A DNA stretch of 64,000 nt from Mycobacterium sp. 1245111.1 (GCF_001673405.1 NZ_LZLV01000093.1:1-64000); one strand, 5' to 3'. Positions 23,727 to 31,558 are shown, counted from the stretch's first letter. The notes: generated from the letters alone by a model not told the origin. Numbers and translations: made by a program.

Positions 23727-24007
23727 GGTGAAAGTCCCTTCGCTTAGCGAGGGGCACGAGATTGAAGCGCCAACTTCTATCTCAACGGCCCGGAGTTATC
23801 TCCTCCGGTGGCATGCATTTCGCGTCCAACTCCCCCTCCTGGGGGGATTGCCGTGTGCCCCACTGATGTAGTTGTCGAGGAGCCCAAACGCCCGCCACGG
23901 GCCGCTCGGGTACCAAAGATCTGGTGTGAGGACTCCTTTCTCAGCTACGAATCGGGACACAAATCGCGCGCGGGTACCCGCGTTGCGGGTTCATCGCATC
24001 ACGACAT
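23727..24007. other. Hairpin-rich intergenic region, candidate replication origin
   Basis: 281 bp between rep and the gene at 24008. It holds three closely spaced hairpins: CCCTTCGC-TTA-GCGAGGGG (23736-23754), CCGGAG-N7-CTCCGG (23790-23808) and TCCCCC-TCCTG-GGGGGA (23831-23847). Further on is a 14-bp perfect palindrome, CGCGGGTACCCGCG (23969-23982). No gene is seen. Position before rep-dnaB makes it the best origin candidate in the window; the hairpins could also be terminators or attenuators for rep. Confidence 0.45.
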
Positions 24008-24475
24008 TTAGGGATATCCGTGGACCGACACGGCTGCGTCGTTCTCCGCCCGGCCCGTGGCGCCGGCCCGGCCCTGGTCATAGTCAGCGCTAAATGACAC
24101 AGCCCACCTCTGCAGCCGCGGCCAATCGACACTGATGTAGCTGGCCAGGGCAGCCTCGTGACCCGCCTTGCGGGCCCCGATAATCACGCTGGCCGTCCAA
24201 CGCAGCGCCGCGTACCCACGCAGCCCGGTAGCTAACGTGACGGCATCAAGCATGCTGGCCGCCTCAGGCCCGGCCGCCTCCTGCAGCGCAGTCCAGCAGA
24301 CGACCAATAGCTTTGCGTCACCGTGCAACTCGTTATCGCACACCGCAGCAGCCAGCGGCGCGGAAACAGCACCGAGCGCCGCCTTGGTCCGGGGGCAGCC
24401 TTTGCGTCGCCGATACGCAGCCAAGTCCGCCACCGCCGGCGCGGCCACTTTCGTCTCGCGTGATCTCAATTTCAT
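24008..24475 (-). CDS. Hypothetical protein
   Basis: 155 aa, MKLRSRETKVAAPAVADLAA onward. A basic N terminus (AYRRRKGCPRTKAAL) is followed by an Ala-rich helical body with KAGHEAALASYISVDWPRLQ. Its start overlaps the stop of the DUF1643-like gene by 4 bp (ATGA), making it the last gene of the overlapping cassette that runs from 29000 down to 24000. No family is recognised. Three Cys are scattered without a motif. Confidence 0.6.
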   Translation of the reverse strand: MKLRSRETKVAAPAVADLAAYRRRKGCPRTKAALGAVSAPLAAAVCDNELHGDAKLLVVCWTALQEAAGPEAASMLDAVTLATGLRGYAALRWTASVIIGARKAGHEAALASYISVDWPRLQRWAVSFSADYDQGRAGATGRAENDAAVSVHGYP

Positions 24476-25083
24476 GCGGCCACTCCCGAGAGCAATTGAT
24501 CGAACCGCCGGTCGTGCTCAAAAAGCGGGTCTCCGGCCACCGCGGGGGCACAGCAAAGGCACGTCAACACAGGGTGTTTGGGTGCGCTGTCCACTGCGGC
24601 GGGCTGCCCTTCAGGTGTCCACCCCAAGACCGCCAGGGAGCCATCGTGGGCGGCAAGCTCACGCCAGAGCAGCGCCGCAGCACTGCGCGTGCGCGCGCGG
24701 CTGATCGATGAACCCCACGCCAGGACAACCAAATCCCGGTCGTGAGCGATCGCGCACAAGCGTGGATCGGCCGCGTTGTCATCCCGGCCGCCAGCGCTCA
24801 GAAAGCCGATATCGATGCCTCCGTAGCCCAGCCCGCGCGCGATCGCCGCGCAGTGCCGCCACGGCGGCGTGGCGCGCCACCCCGCTCTCCGCGGTGGCGC
24901 GGGCAAGATCCATCCCAGGACAGGGCCGTCGTTATCCCACTGCTGGATCACCCGATAGGCGAATTCCGTCGGCGCATATTCGCTGCGGGCATCGCCGCGC
25001 CCGGATTCGTTGCCAGCATTGATCACTCGCGTCCAGACAGGCATCACCAAACCCCCTTCCAGTGCTCGCTCGTATCCAGTCAT
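24472..25083 (-). CDS. Diverged DUF1643-like protein
   Basis: 203 aa from the ATG at 25083, which overlaps the Gp37/Gp68 gene stop. The middle (DLVVLAWGSSISRARTRSAA, then SLAVLGWTPEGQP) matches the corresponding part of the DUF1643 protein at 25997 (DLIVLAWGSNADRVRAQSVA, then SLAVLGWTRGNQP), so the two are paralogues. The N-terminal LNPSTA motif of the family is replaced here by ILPAPPRR, so a presumed active-site loop is lost. A Cys-rich segment LTCLCCAP lies near the end. It could be a partner subunit rather than an enzyme. The function of DUF1643 is not established. Confidence 0.72.
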   Translation of the reverse strand: MTGYERALEGGLVMPVWTRVINAGNESGRGDARSEYAPTEFAYRVIQQWDNDGPVLGWILPAPPRRAGWRATPPWRHCAAIARGLGYGGIDIGFLSAGGRDDNAADPRLCAIAHDRDLVVLAWGSSISRARTRSAAALLWRELAAHDGSLAVLGWTPEGQPAAVDSAPKHPVLTCLCCAPAVAGDPLFEHDRRFDQLLSGVAA

Positions 25084-26000
25084 GCGGCGGACTCCAATTG
25101 CATGGCGGCTGGAAACTCCGCCCAGATCCGGCCGTCCAGCACTCGTCCCCCGGCCTTGGGCGTGCGTCCACCGACCTGCTTGAAGAAAAACGCGGCGCCG
25201 CCGCGGCGGTCCCGAAGATCGCGTACCCAGCTCAATTCGATTGGCCGGCAATGCGGCCCGCTCTCGCCGCCGACGATCACCCAGTCGATCCCATCCAGAT
25301 CGAGGCTGGGTAGCGGACCCAGCAGCGGCTCGCAGGAAACAAACCGCGTCGCGGCCGGTAGGGATCGGAGAACGTTGGCGCGCCAGCTGTAGTCGTCGGA
25401 CTCGATCGAGCTCCCGACGCCGACATTGGGTAGCGGCCACGGTGGTGACCACAGGTTGCCCTTTGGGGAGCGAGTAACGGTCCATTCGGCGCCACGCCCG
25501 GAGTCACCGGCCAGGCGTTCCCCGGCCAGGTCCAGGCGCCAGCGACCCCGGTGCGGCGGGGTGCGGCCGATGATGTCGCTGGCTTGCTCGGCGACCAGGT
25601 CGCGGAACGCAGGATCGGTGAGCATCAACGCGAGCCGCTTAGGGCGCTTGGTCAAAACCTGATACCGGTGCCGCCCGGTGAGGGCCATCACCGCCCAGAT
25701 CCGCGCCACCGCCTCACGCCCGACGCGCGCGTGCGCGATATCAGACATGCTGTTAACGAATACTTTTCGCGGCGTGCGCCACCGCAGCGGCTCTTCGATC
25801 ACGCTGGGGTGCACGGTGACGCCGAAGCCAGGACCGCTGGTACGTGGATCACCGTCGACTCGATACTTCGGCGATCCCATCGCCTTAAGACGCTTGGCCA
25901 ACGTCAACGCGAAGCAGTGGTCACACCCCGGAGAGATGCGGTCGCAGCCCGTCGTCGGATTCCACGTGACATCGGTCCACTCGATGGAGGTGGCAGTCAT
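25080..26000 (-). CDS. Gp37/Gp68 (DUF5131) family protein
   Basis: 306 aa. It opens with the family signature IEWTDVTWNPTTGCDRISPG then CDHCFALTLAKRL; the Cys spacing (C-x6-C-x2-C, TGC...SPGCxxC) is reminiscent of iron-sulfur or radical-SAM-like clusters. Later family blocks are FVNSMSDIAHARV, YQVLTKRPKRL, FVSCEPLLGPLP and DWVIVGGESGP. Homologues are widespread in mycobacteriophages and mobile elements and are typically annotated phage Gp37/Gp68; the reaction is unknown. It overlaps both DUF1643-type neighbours by 4 bp (ATGA), which points to a joint function. A nucleic-acid or nucleotide modification role is speculation. Confidence 0.85.
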   Translation of the reverse strand: MTATSIEWTDVTWNPTTGCDRISPGCDHCFALTLAKRLKAMGSPKYRVDGDPRTSGPGFGVTVHPSVIEEPLRWRTPRKVFVNSMSDIAHARVGREAVARIWAVMALTGRHRYQVLTKRPKRLALMLTDPAFRDLVAEQASDIIGRTPPHRGRWRLDLAGERLAGDSGRGAEWTVTRSPKGNLWSPPWPLPNVGVGSSIESDDYSWRANVLRSLPAATRFVSCEPLLGPLPSLDLDGIDWVIVGGESGPHCRPIELSWVRDLRDRRGGAAFFFKQVGGRTPKAGGRVLDGRIWAEFPAAMQLESAA

Positions 26001-26623
26001 CGCATTCCCCCCGGGCCAGATTCGCCGAGCAGCGACCGCCAGCGCGAATCAGACCCACCGGCGTCGGCGCGCGTACCCGGTTGCCAGTGCTGCAGCGGTG
26101 TCGAGGACTTCAAATACAGCGGGTGTCGGGGTTGGTTGCCACGTGTCCACCCCAGAACCGCCAGGCTGGTCCCGGTGACTAGGCAGTCATTGCGCCAGAT
26201 GCGGCGGGCGACGCTCTGGGCGCGCACTCGATCGGCGTTACTCCCCCACGCCAGGACGATCAGATCGTGGCGTGCGGCTTCGCGGTCCAGATACGCGTCG
26301 TTGTCCGGCCCGACCGGGTCATCCATGCCGGCCAAGTCACGCGGGTCGGTTGCGCGGCCGGCGTAGAGGTTCAGCTTCATCAATGCCGAGTAGTGGAAAC
26401 CGTTGGCGAAATTGACTTCTCGGACGATCGTGGCGTCATCGACGTCGGCGGCGGCCGTCGAGGGATTGAGCCCGACAATCATCAGCGCCGGGCCCTCGGC
26501 CCAACGGCGCCACAGCCGCCAGCGATACCGTCCGTCGTCGGAGAGATCCGCGCCGGAGTCGATGTATCGCCGTTGCGGCGCGCTATCGCTGTCGGGAACA
26601 GCTAAATCCAGCATCAAGGTCAT
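25997..26623 (-). CDS. DUF1643 family protein
   Basis: 208 aa. The family features are complete: ALMIVGLNPSTAAADVDDAT, then FHYSALMKLNLYAGRATDP, GPDNDAYL, DLIVLAWGSNADRV and SLAVLGWT. The GLNPSTA loop recalls the first motif of the uracil-DNA glycosylase fold, but that is a loose resemblance. The function of the family is unknown; members are often on phages and plasmids. The start overlap is on the other side: its own stop shares ATGA with the Gp37/Gp68 start, so it is translated first. It lies 15 bp after the NusA-KH-like gene. Confidence 0.85.
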   Translation of the reverse strand: MTLMLDLAVPDSDSAPQRRYIDSGADLSDDGRYRWRLWRRWAEGPALMIVGLNPSTAAADVDDATIVREVNFANGFHYSALMKLNLYAGRATDPRDLAGMDDPVGPDNDAYLDREAARHDLIVLAWGSNADRVRAQSVARRIWRNDCLVTGTSLAVLGWTRGNQPRHPLYLKSSTPLQHWQPGTRADAGGSDSRWRSLLGESGPGGMR

Positions 26624-26638
26624 GACATCGCCGCGCCT

Positions 26639-26998
26639 TCAGGACGCGGCCGGGATCGCAGGAGCGACGCCGCCCACTGGGATCGGCGTTGCCAGGCCCA
26701 CGACTCCGTTAACCACGGTGATGCGCTGTCCGGGAAACCAGGCTTGCACGTCGCGTAGCCGGGTGCCGTCGACGCCGACGCAGATCGCCGCGGCGTCGAC
26801 TCCCGGGGTCGCCGAGTGAACCGTCACGACCACGTCGCTACCTGATGAACGATCAACGGAGACAACGCGAATCGATCCGTTTGCCACCTGGGCAACGCGG
26901 CGGGCGAAGACATCTTCGAACAAGTCCCGGTCATCGCGGCCGCTGTCGGGGCGCCGCAGGACAGGCACGACATAGCCCGCCCCGCTCACCGCGCTCAC
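26639..26998 (-). CDS. NusA-KH-like small protein
   Basis: 119 aa. Residues about 28-98 follow the first KH domain of NusA: FARRVAQVANGSIRVVSVDR (NusA: F..EVPEIADGSVEI..VAR), then VTVHSATPGVDAAAICVGVD, then GTRLRDVQAWFPGQRITVV, corresponding to the NusA segment with G.C.G..G.R...V...L.GE.I. The usual NusA N-terminal, S1 and second KH domains are absent. KH domains bind single-stranded RNA or DNA. It could modulate antitermination or bind the products of neighbouring genes. Its start overlaps the gene at 26995. Assignment rests on reading this similarity directly, without a profile search. Confidence 0.65.
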   Translation of the reverse strand: MSAVSGAGYVVPVLRRPDSGRDDRDLFEDVFARRVAQVANGSIRVVSVDRSSGSDVVVTVHSATPGVDAAAICVGVDGTRLRDVQAWFPGQRITVVNGVVGLATPIPVGGVAPAIPAAS

Positions 26999-27240
26999 GC
27001 GGACACCCTCACGCTCACGCCGCGGTTATGACCCAAGGCGAGCTCGACGCCAGAGCCCGCCCGTATTGTCCAGCCCGCGGCCGCCAGCTGCGCGCGGAGA
27101 CCGGCGTCGGACTCGAACTTGTGCCAGGCGGCTTGGTCGTCGCTGGCCAGGTCGAAGCCATACCAGGAATAGGGCTGCCCGGAGGGGTCAACGACCAACC
27201 AGCCGGATGGATCCACGCCGTTTCCGCTGCGTGAGGCCAT
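26995..27240 (-). CDS. Small hypothetical protein
   Basis: 81 aa from the ATG at 27240. Trp/Tyr-rich N-terminal half (VDPSGWLVVDPSGQPYSWYG) then a helix with WHKFESDAGLRAQLAAAGW. Its stop overlaps the start of the NusA-KH-like gene, and its start is 2 bp after the stop of the zinc-ribbon gene. No family is recognised; it is part of the tightly packed cassette. Confidence 0.55.
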   Translation of the reverse strand: MASRSGNGVDPSGWLVVDPSGQPYSWYGFDLASDDQAAWHKFESDAGLRAQLAAAGWTIRAGSGVELALGHNRGVSVRVSA

Positions 27241-27242
27241 GG

Positions 27243-27407
27243 CTAGGCCACCCCCCGCGTCGGCAACCCGTAGTCGGACAGGCATTGGGTGCACGTCTCG
27301 ACCCCTTTAGGGGCGGCGTGGTTGCAGATGGCGCACCGTCCCGCAGGCCGCGGAACGAACGCGGCCACAGTCGATCCGGTGCTGGAAGTCGCGTCAGGCG
27401 ATGCCAT
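27243..27407 (-). CDS. Very small zinc-ribbon protein
   Basis: 54 aa from the ATG at 27407. After a Ser/Thr-rich start it has GRCAICNHAAPKGVETCTQC, a C-x2-C...C-x2-C ribbon with 12 residues between the pairs, then LSDYGLPTRGVA. Such ribbons bind one zinc and usually contact nucleic acid or protein. Its start lies inside the end of the WhiA-like gene (14-bp overlap). Confidence 0.6.
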   Translation of the reverse strand: MASPDATSSTGSTVAAFVPRPAGRCAICNHAAPKGVETCTQCLSDYGLPTRGVA

Positions 27408-27939
27408 GGCGGACCTCGCTGCGCTCAACGGGCCGAAACCCGGTGTCATGACGTGGTGCTGTGTTCATCGGGATCCCCCTGTGCACGGTGAGTTCGGGTG
27501 TACGCGCAGCCCCGACATCCCCGCCAAGAGATGACATTGCTGGAGCTGGCTTGGAATCGTAAGAGGCGGTTCCGACAAGCGGCGACGCCTCACTGTCGTC
27601 GGATTCGCTGTTTGCTGTATCAGCAACTTTTTGCGCAAAACGAATCGCCCGGTCGAGCTGGCAGGAGTACGCGCTCTTGGTCATCGGAGGCGAGATCGCG
27701 GCGGCTAGCTCAGCAAGTGAGGACTCAGGGTCGCCGGCTCGGCTCTCCAACACATCCCTCCACCGCTTGCGCCACACCGGCGTGCCGGACAAGTCGCGCT
27801 CGGCGAGAATCCGCAGCGCCTCCTGGGCGCGCTCGGACTGCTTGGCGGCCGCGGTGAGGCATCGGTGCTGGTTGGTAGTGCGGAACACGGCCTTGTTACG
27901 CCAAGTCGGCTCGGCAGAGCTCTCGCGGCGATGAGGCAT
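27394..27939 (-). CDS. Protein with a WhiA-C-terminal-like HTH
   Basis: 181 aa from the ATG at 27939 behind GGGAGGTGG. Residues about 40-100 (RAQEALRILAERDL, then WRDVLESRAGDPESSLAELA, then AAISPPMTKSAYSCQLDRAI) resemble the DNA-binding C terminus of WhiA (L..A..LR..P..SL.ELG..L.PP.SKS.V..RL..I). The N-terminal homing-endonuclease-like domain of WhiA is absent. The second half is low complexity and polar. A DNA-binding regulator of the cassette is the best guess. That it lies in one run with a WhiB gene is notable, because both families act in actinobacterial division and development control. Confidence 0.6.
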   Translation of the reverse strand: MPHRRESSAEPTWRNKAVFRTTNQHRCLTAAAKQSERAQEALRILAERDLSGTPVWRKRWRDVLESRAGDPESSLAELAAAISPPMTKSAYSCQLDRAIRFAQKVADTANSESDDSEASPLVGTASYDSKPAPAMSSLGGDVGAARTPELTVHRGIPMNTAPRHDTGFRPVERSEVRHGIA

Positions 27940-28186
27940 CAGAACCACCTCCCTCGCGGCGCCGTCCCCCCGGCCAGCGCCGCGGCGGACTGATGAGCAC
28001 CGTGCGAGTGGCCGCCGGCGACCTGCTCCAGGCCCCCCCTTCGCCGGCGGACCACTCGACCGGCGGTCACCGCACCCCTCGCCCGGTGACCTTCACAAAC
28101 TGAGACCGGCGTAACGCCAGTGGTTGGGACGTCGCCGGCGGGATGTCCCCCCGCCGCCGGCGACGTCCCCGCTCGAAGCGCGCTCG

Positions 28187-28531
28187 TCATTGAGCCACCC
28201 CGATCGACATGAGGTGCGGACCGTCCAGCGCATCCGCGTCGGCGAGCAGAGCCTCGCGGGCCTCGGTGAATTTCGCGGCGACGTCGGCTCGGGTAATGCC
28301 CTCGACGTCCTGGTACGGCAGGATGCGGCCCTCGGGGACCACGCGGCGCAGCTGGGCGATGACGGCCGTGAGCGGAACCACCATTCCCTGTGCGCGCCAT
28401 GCGCGCTCGGCGCAGTGGTAGATGTCGCAGCGGTTTTTCTCCCAGGACCGCAGCGCGGTCCTGCGCCCGCCATCAAGAACGTTGGCGACACCGCGAATCA
28501 AGTTCGGCGACATCACCGTTGGCGCGCTCAC
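28187..28531 (-). CDS. Hypothetical protein coupled to whiB
   Basis: 114 aa, GTG start at 28531 sharing GTGA with the whiB stop. It reads SPNLIRGVANVLDGGRRTAL, then SWEKNRCDIYHCAERAWRAQ, then a helical DVAAKFTEAREALLADADAL. Two Cys (RCDIYHC) and His could hold a metal. WhiB proteins work through partners; a protein translated directly after whiB is a candidate, but there is no family match. About 250 bp without a gene separate it from the WhiA-like gene. Confidence 0.6.
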   Translation of the reverse strand: MSAPTVMSPNLIRGVANVLDGGRRTALRSWEKNRCDIYHCAERAWRAQGMVVPLTAVIAQLRRVVPEGRILPYQDVEGITRADVAAKFTEAREALLADADALDGPHLMSIGVAQ

Positions 28532-28914
28532 GCGGCGTCCCGCTTGAGGCGCCGGCGTTCGCGCTCACTGAGACCGCCCCAGATTCCGTAGCGCTCGTCG
28601 TGGGCCAGGGCGTACTCGAGGCATTCCGACCTCACCTGGCAGCCCAGGCATGTCTTCTTGGCTTCGCGGGTTGATCCGCCTTTTTCCGGGAAGAACGCTT
28701 CGGGGTCGGTCTGGGCGCACAGCGCCCTATCGCGCCAGTTCTCCTCGTCTTCGTCGTCGGCAACATTGACGCCGTCGTCGTCGAGCACGATCCCGAGATA
28801 GTCATCGGCGACGATCTCCGGAGTATTCAAAAACTCGTCGAGAGTGGTGGCGCGCCTGATCGTGAATGGGTCGCGCTCAAGCACTGATCCGCTAGTGTTC
28901 GTTGAGTCTGGCAA
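28528..28914 (-). CDS. whiB: WhiB-family iron-sulfur transcription regulator
   Basis: 128 aa using the TTG at 28914, placed a few bases after AAGGGGGAG; the longer frame upstream has no start signal. The WhiB domain is canonical: Cys in RALCAQTDPEAFFPEKGGST, then CLGCQVRSEC, giving the four cluster-binding Cys, followed by YGIWGGLSERERRRLKR, the turn and basic DNA-contact tail. The N-terminal 60 residues are acidic (DDYLGIVLDDDGVNVADDED) and unlike chromosomal WhiB proteins. These proteins carry a redox- or NO-sensitive 4Fe-4S cluster and act with sigma factor region 4. It heads the minus-strand cassette and may control it or the transfer genes. Confidence 0.9.
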   Translation of the reverse strand: MPDSTNTSGSVLERDPFTIRRATTLDEFLNTPEIVADDYLGIVLDDDGVNVADDEDEENWRDRALCAQTDPEAFFPEKGGSTREAKKTCLGCQVRSECLEYALAHDERYGIWGGLSERERRRLKRDAA

Positions 28915-29367
28915 GACAATCTCCCCCTTGGTGGTGGGATTCCGATCCAGTTCGCAGCTGGTCGGAGATGAAGGACATGGCAGGCCCTCGGCAACTCCCC
29001 CCGGTTTCCGAGGGCTTGTCGCTTTCTGGGGTCGCGATCCGGATCCGCACGTTTGACAGTTCGTGGTGGCCCGGTCGCTACTTGGTGGCAGCGGAGGCAC
29101 CTCCTAGCGGGGTCGGTGATGCTGTCGGTTCTGGGTCGGCCCCGAACGGTGATTCGAAGGCGTCGCCGTATGGATGCCGACAGTAGACCCCAAACAGAGA
29201 CGCCGTCAACACCAAACTTCGTGTCTTTTCGAAGATTTTTTGAGCCTTCATCCGCCGAATGGCTCTAAGCCTTTCGGGTGAAAGAACCTGAAGCGGACAT
29301 AACGAGTTGAGGTTTGACCGCTGCGTGTGCTTGGCTCTGCCCTGATCAGGGACGTATCATCCGATCT
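28915..29367. other. Divergent intergenic region between whiB and the XRE-TPR gene
   Basis: 453 bp. No gene was recognised. It should contain the promoters of whiB (leftward) and of the XRE-TPR gene (rightward). At the right end TATCAT stands 7 bp before the GTG at 29368 with no ribosome site, the pattern of a leaderless mycobacterial transcript. Nothing else stands out. Confidence 0.5.
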
Positions 29368-30639
29368 GTGGTCACAACGGAAGACGGAAATGTCCGGCTT
29401 CGCGCCGCCCGTAAGGAACAGGGCCTGGCCTCCCAACGCGACTTCGTGGACGCACTTACCGCCACGGCCGCTCAGATCGGCGTCGGCGAACTCTCGGTCA
29501 CGACCCGCACTATCCGCCGATGGGAGTCAGACGCACCCGGCTGGCCCCACCGCCCGCACATCGAGACGCTCGAAGCGCTGTTCGGCCGGCCGATCGCCGA
29601 ACTCGGCTTCACCCGCAAGGGCGGCCAACCACTCCCCTCCCCCACTGAACCGGCCACCCCCGAAAGCCTTCTGCCGCCATCAGCGCCACGCCCCCGCACA
29701 CCCACTCGATTCCGCGACACCATCCCTGCGGCCGCCGCAACCCACTTCGCAGAACTGACCGCGGCCTACCGCCAGCTGTACTGGTCGGTTCCAGCGAACA
29801 TGCTGCAGCACTCCGTGTTTCGGCATGCAGAACTGGGCTCAACGCTTCTGCACGCTGCATCCGAGGACCTCGCGGCGCGATTGGGGACCCCCGCATCCGA
29901 GGCATGGCTACTCGCCGGCCGCCTACTGCTATTCGACCTACAAGACCCGGCCGCCGCCCGCGCATGCCTCACCGAATCGCTGGAATGCGCCCGCGCCGCC
30001 GGCGACGACGGCCTCGCCGCCGCAGCCCTGGGCCACCTCGCCATGGAAGCAACCCGCACCCCCAACACCAGGACAAGAGGACCGGAGATGCTGCGCGCCG
30101 CCCGCGCATTCGCCGACCGCGCGCCTGAATCGGCGATGCTGGTGGCCTGGCTCGACATCGTCGAATCGGAAATCCAGGCTCGCGCAGGCCATCAGAGCCA
30201 GGCGTCGACCCTCATCGCGCACGCCGAACAGATGTACCGGCAGGCCGACGGAGCCAAACCGGACTGGCTGGACTGGTTCAGCGCACACCGCCTCACCACC
30301 GCTAAAGCCAACACGCTGCTTGCCTCCGGCCGCCTCAACGATGCCCGGCTCGCCCTGGAGCGCGCCCTCAACGACCTGCCCGCCAACGAGACGAAACTGC
30401 GAGCCTTGACCTACTGCGACCTGGCGGCCGTGGCCGCGCTAACCCACGACCCCAAGCAAGCCTGCACGCTGATCAACAGCGCGCTCGACCAGCTCGCCGA
30501 CGAGACCTACGCCGTGGTCGGTACCCGCGTGACAGCGGTGCGCGCAATGCTCGGCGACTGGGACAACACCCCGGCTGTGCACGCCCTTGACCAGCGGCTG
30601 ATCACCTGGAACTCGACACTGACGGCGGTTTCGGCATGA
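29368..30639 (+). CDS. XRE-type regulator with TPR-like C-terminal region
   Basis: 423 aa from the GTG at 29368; a -10-like TATCAT seven bases upstream and no ribosome site suggest a leaderless message. The N terminus is an HTH of the lambda-repressor type (LRAARKEQGLASQRDFVDAL then TTRTIRRWESDAPGWPHRPH). After a Pro-rich linker, residues 120-420 are repeated Ala-rich helical pairs (ARACLTESLECARAAGDDGL, ARLALERALNDLPANETKLR) like TPRs. Streptomyces-type regulators with this build often sense a small peptide or metabolite. It overlaps the following tandem-HTH gene by 4 bp (ATGA), so both are made together. It may control partition or transfer genes. Confidence 0.82.
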   Translation: MVTTEDGNVRLRAARKEQGLASQRDFVDALTATAAQIGVGELSVTTRTIRRWESDAPGWPHRPHIETLEALFGRPIAELGFTRKGGQPLPSPTEPATPESLLPPSAPRPRTPTRFRDTIPAAAATHFAELTAAYRQLYWSVPANMLQHSVFRHAELGSTLLHAASEDLAARLGTPASEAWLLAGRLLLFDLQDPAAARACLTESLECARAAGDDGLAAAALGHLAMEATRTPNTRTRGPEMLRAARAFADRAPESAMLVAWLDIVESEIQARAGHQSQASTLIAHAEQMYRQADGAKPDWLDWFSAHRLTTAKANTLLASGRLNDARLALERALNDLPANETKLRALTYCDLAAVAALTHDPKQACTLINSALDQLADETYAVVGTRVTAVRAMLGDWDNTPAVHALDQRLITWNSTLTAVSA

Positions 30640-31496
30640 CTGATGCGCCGTGGGCGACCGTGATCAAATCCACGCGTGAGCGCCTGGGCATGTCGCAAGC
30701 AGAATTGGCCCGCGCCGCGAACATCCCCAAGGGCACGTTCCAGCGCTATGAAAGCGGCGATCGCGAACCTCCACTGACGGCGGCCCGCTCGATCGCCGAG
30801 GCGCTCGACGTGACTCTTGCGGAGCTGTCCGGCCAGGTGCCGGCCAGCTCCGAGAAGGCCGCAACCCCGGGGCTTTCAGTGGTCGGCGAGATCATGCAGT
30901 CCCGCCGCCGCGAGCTCGGCCTGACACAAACCCGCGCGGCCAACACCGCCGGCCTCACTTTGGACGTCTACCAGCGCTTTGAGTCCGGAGAGCAGGAACC
31001 AACCCTGGCGGCTGCGGCCGCGGTATGCGCGGCTCTCGACATCAGCCTGGCCCAGCTTGCCGGCGTCAAACCTCGACCGGTGGACTTCAACGGTCAGTGG
31101 TTTGCCATCTGGCAAGGAGGCCTCGAGCATCGCGACGTCGCGGACCTGCACACGGTCAACGCGCTGCGCGTCGGCGACTTCCTGCTCTTGGACAACTACT
31201 GGCGCGGCCACCTGCAAATTTTCGACAACGAGAACCTGATCGGCTGGTACCGCCCCCCAGGCCGCACGACGCGAAGCCGCCAGTCGGTATTTCTGTGGTT
31301 GCCGGCGAGCAGTGACTACCTTTACGGCCGCTGGACCGGCGTCGCGGCCAACAACACGGTCATCTCGGGGTGGTGTGCGTTCGCGCGCGACGAGGCGATG
31401 TCGAGACAGGTGTTCGAGGGCCTCGTGGAAGACAACATTCAACCCAGGCCGGCGTTGCGCCTGCCAGAACTGGGAAGTTGGGGATCAGGGGCCTGA
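30636..31496 (+). CDS. Regulator with two tandem XRE HTH domains
   Basis: 286 aa. Residues 8-64 (IKSTRERLGMSQAELARAAN, then FQRYESGDREPPLTAARSIA) and residues 85-142 (MQSRRRELGLTQTRAANTAG, then YQRFESGEQEPTLAAAAAVC) are two clear lambda-repressor-like HTH domains in a row. The remaining 140 residues are a Trp-rich beta domain (FNGQWFAIWQGG, FLLLDNYWRGHLQIFDNENL, YLYGRWTGVAANNTVISGWC) that looks like a ligand-binding lipocalin or WD-like sheet, not assigned to a family. Two HTHs in one chain suggest recognition of direct repeats. It sits directly upstream of the repeat-rich region before parA. Confidence 0.82.
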   Translation: MTDAPWATVIKSTRERLGMSQAELARAANIPKGTFQRYESGDREPPLTAARSIAEALDVTLAELSGQVPASSEKAATPGLSVVGEIMQSRRRELGLTQTRAANTAGLTLDVYQRFESGEQEPTLAAAAAVCAALDISLAQLAGVKPRPVDFNGQWFAIWQGGLEHRDVADLHTVNALRVGDFLLLDNYWRGHLQIFDNENLIGWYRPPGRTTRSRQSVFLWLPASSDYLYGRWTGVAANNTVISGWCAFARDEAMSRQVFEGLVEDNIQPRPALRLPELGSWGSGA

Positions 31497-31558
31497 CGGC
31501 GTCTGCAGCGCAGACCGCTAAAAGCCGCTGATCGCGGGTAAAGCAGCGCTCGCTGTGG

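Noticed and set aside
23736-23847. tRNA-like or riboswitch fold in the hairpin cluster before rep
   Set aside because: The three stems are separate and do not form a cloverleaf; no anticodon arm or TYC loop sequence is present.
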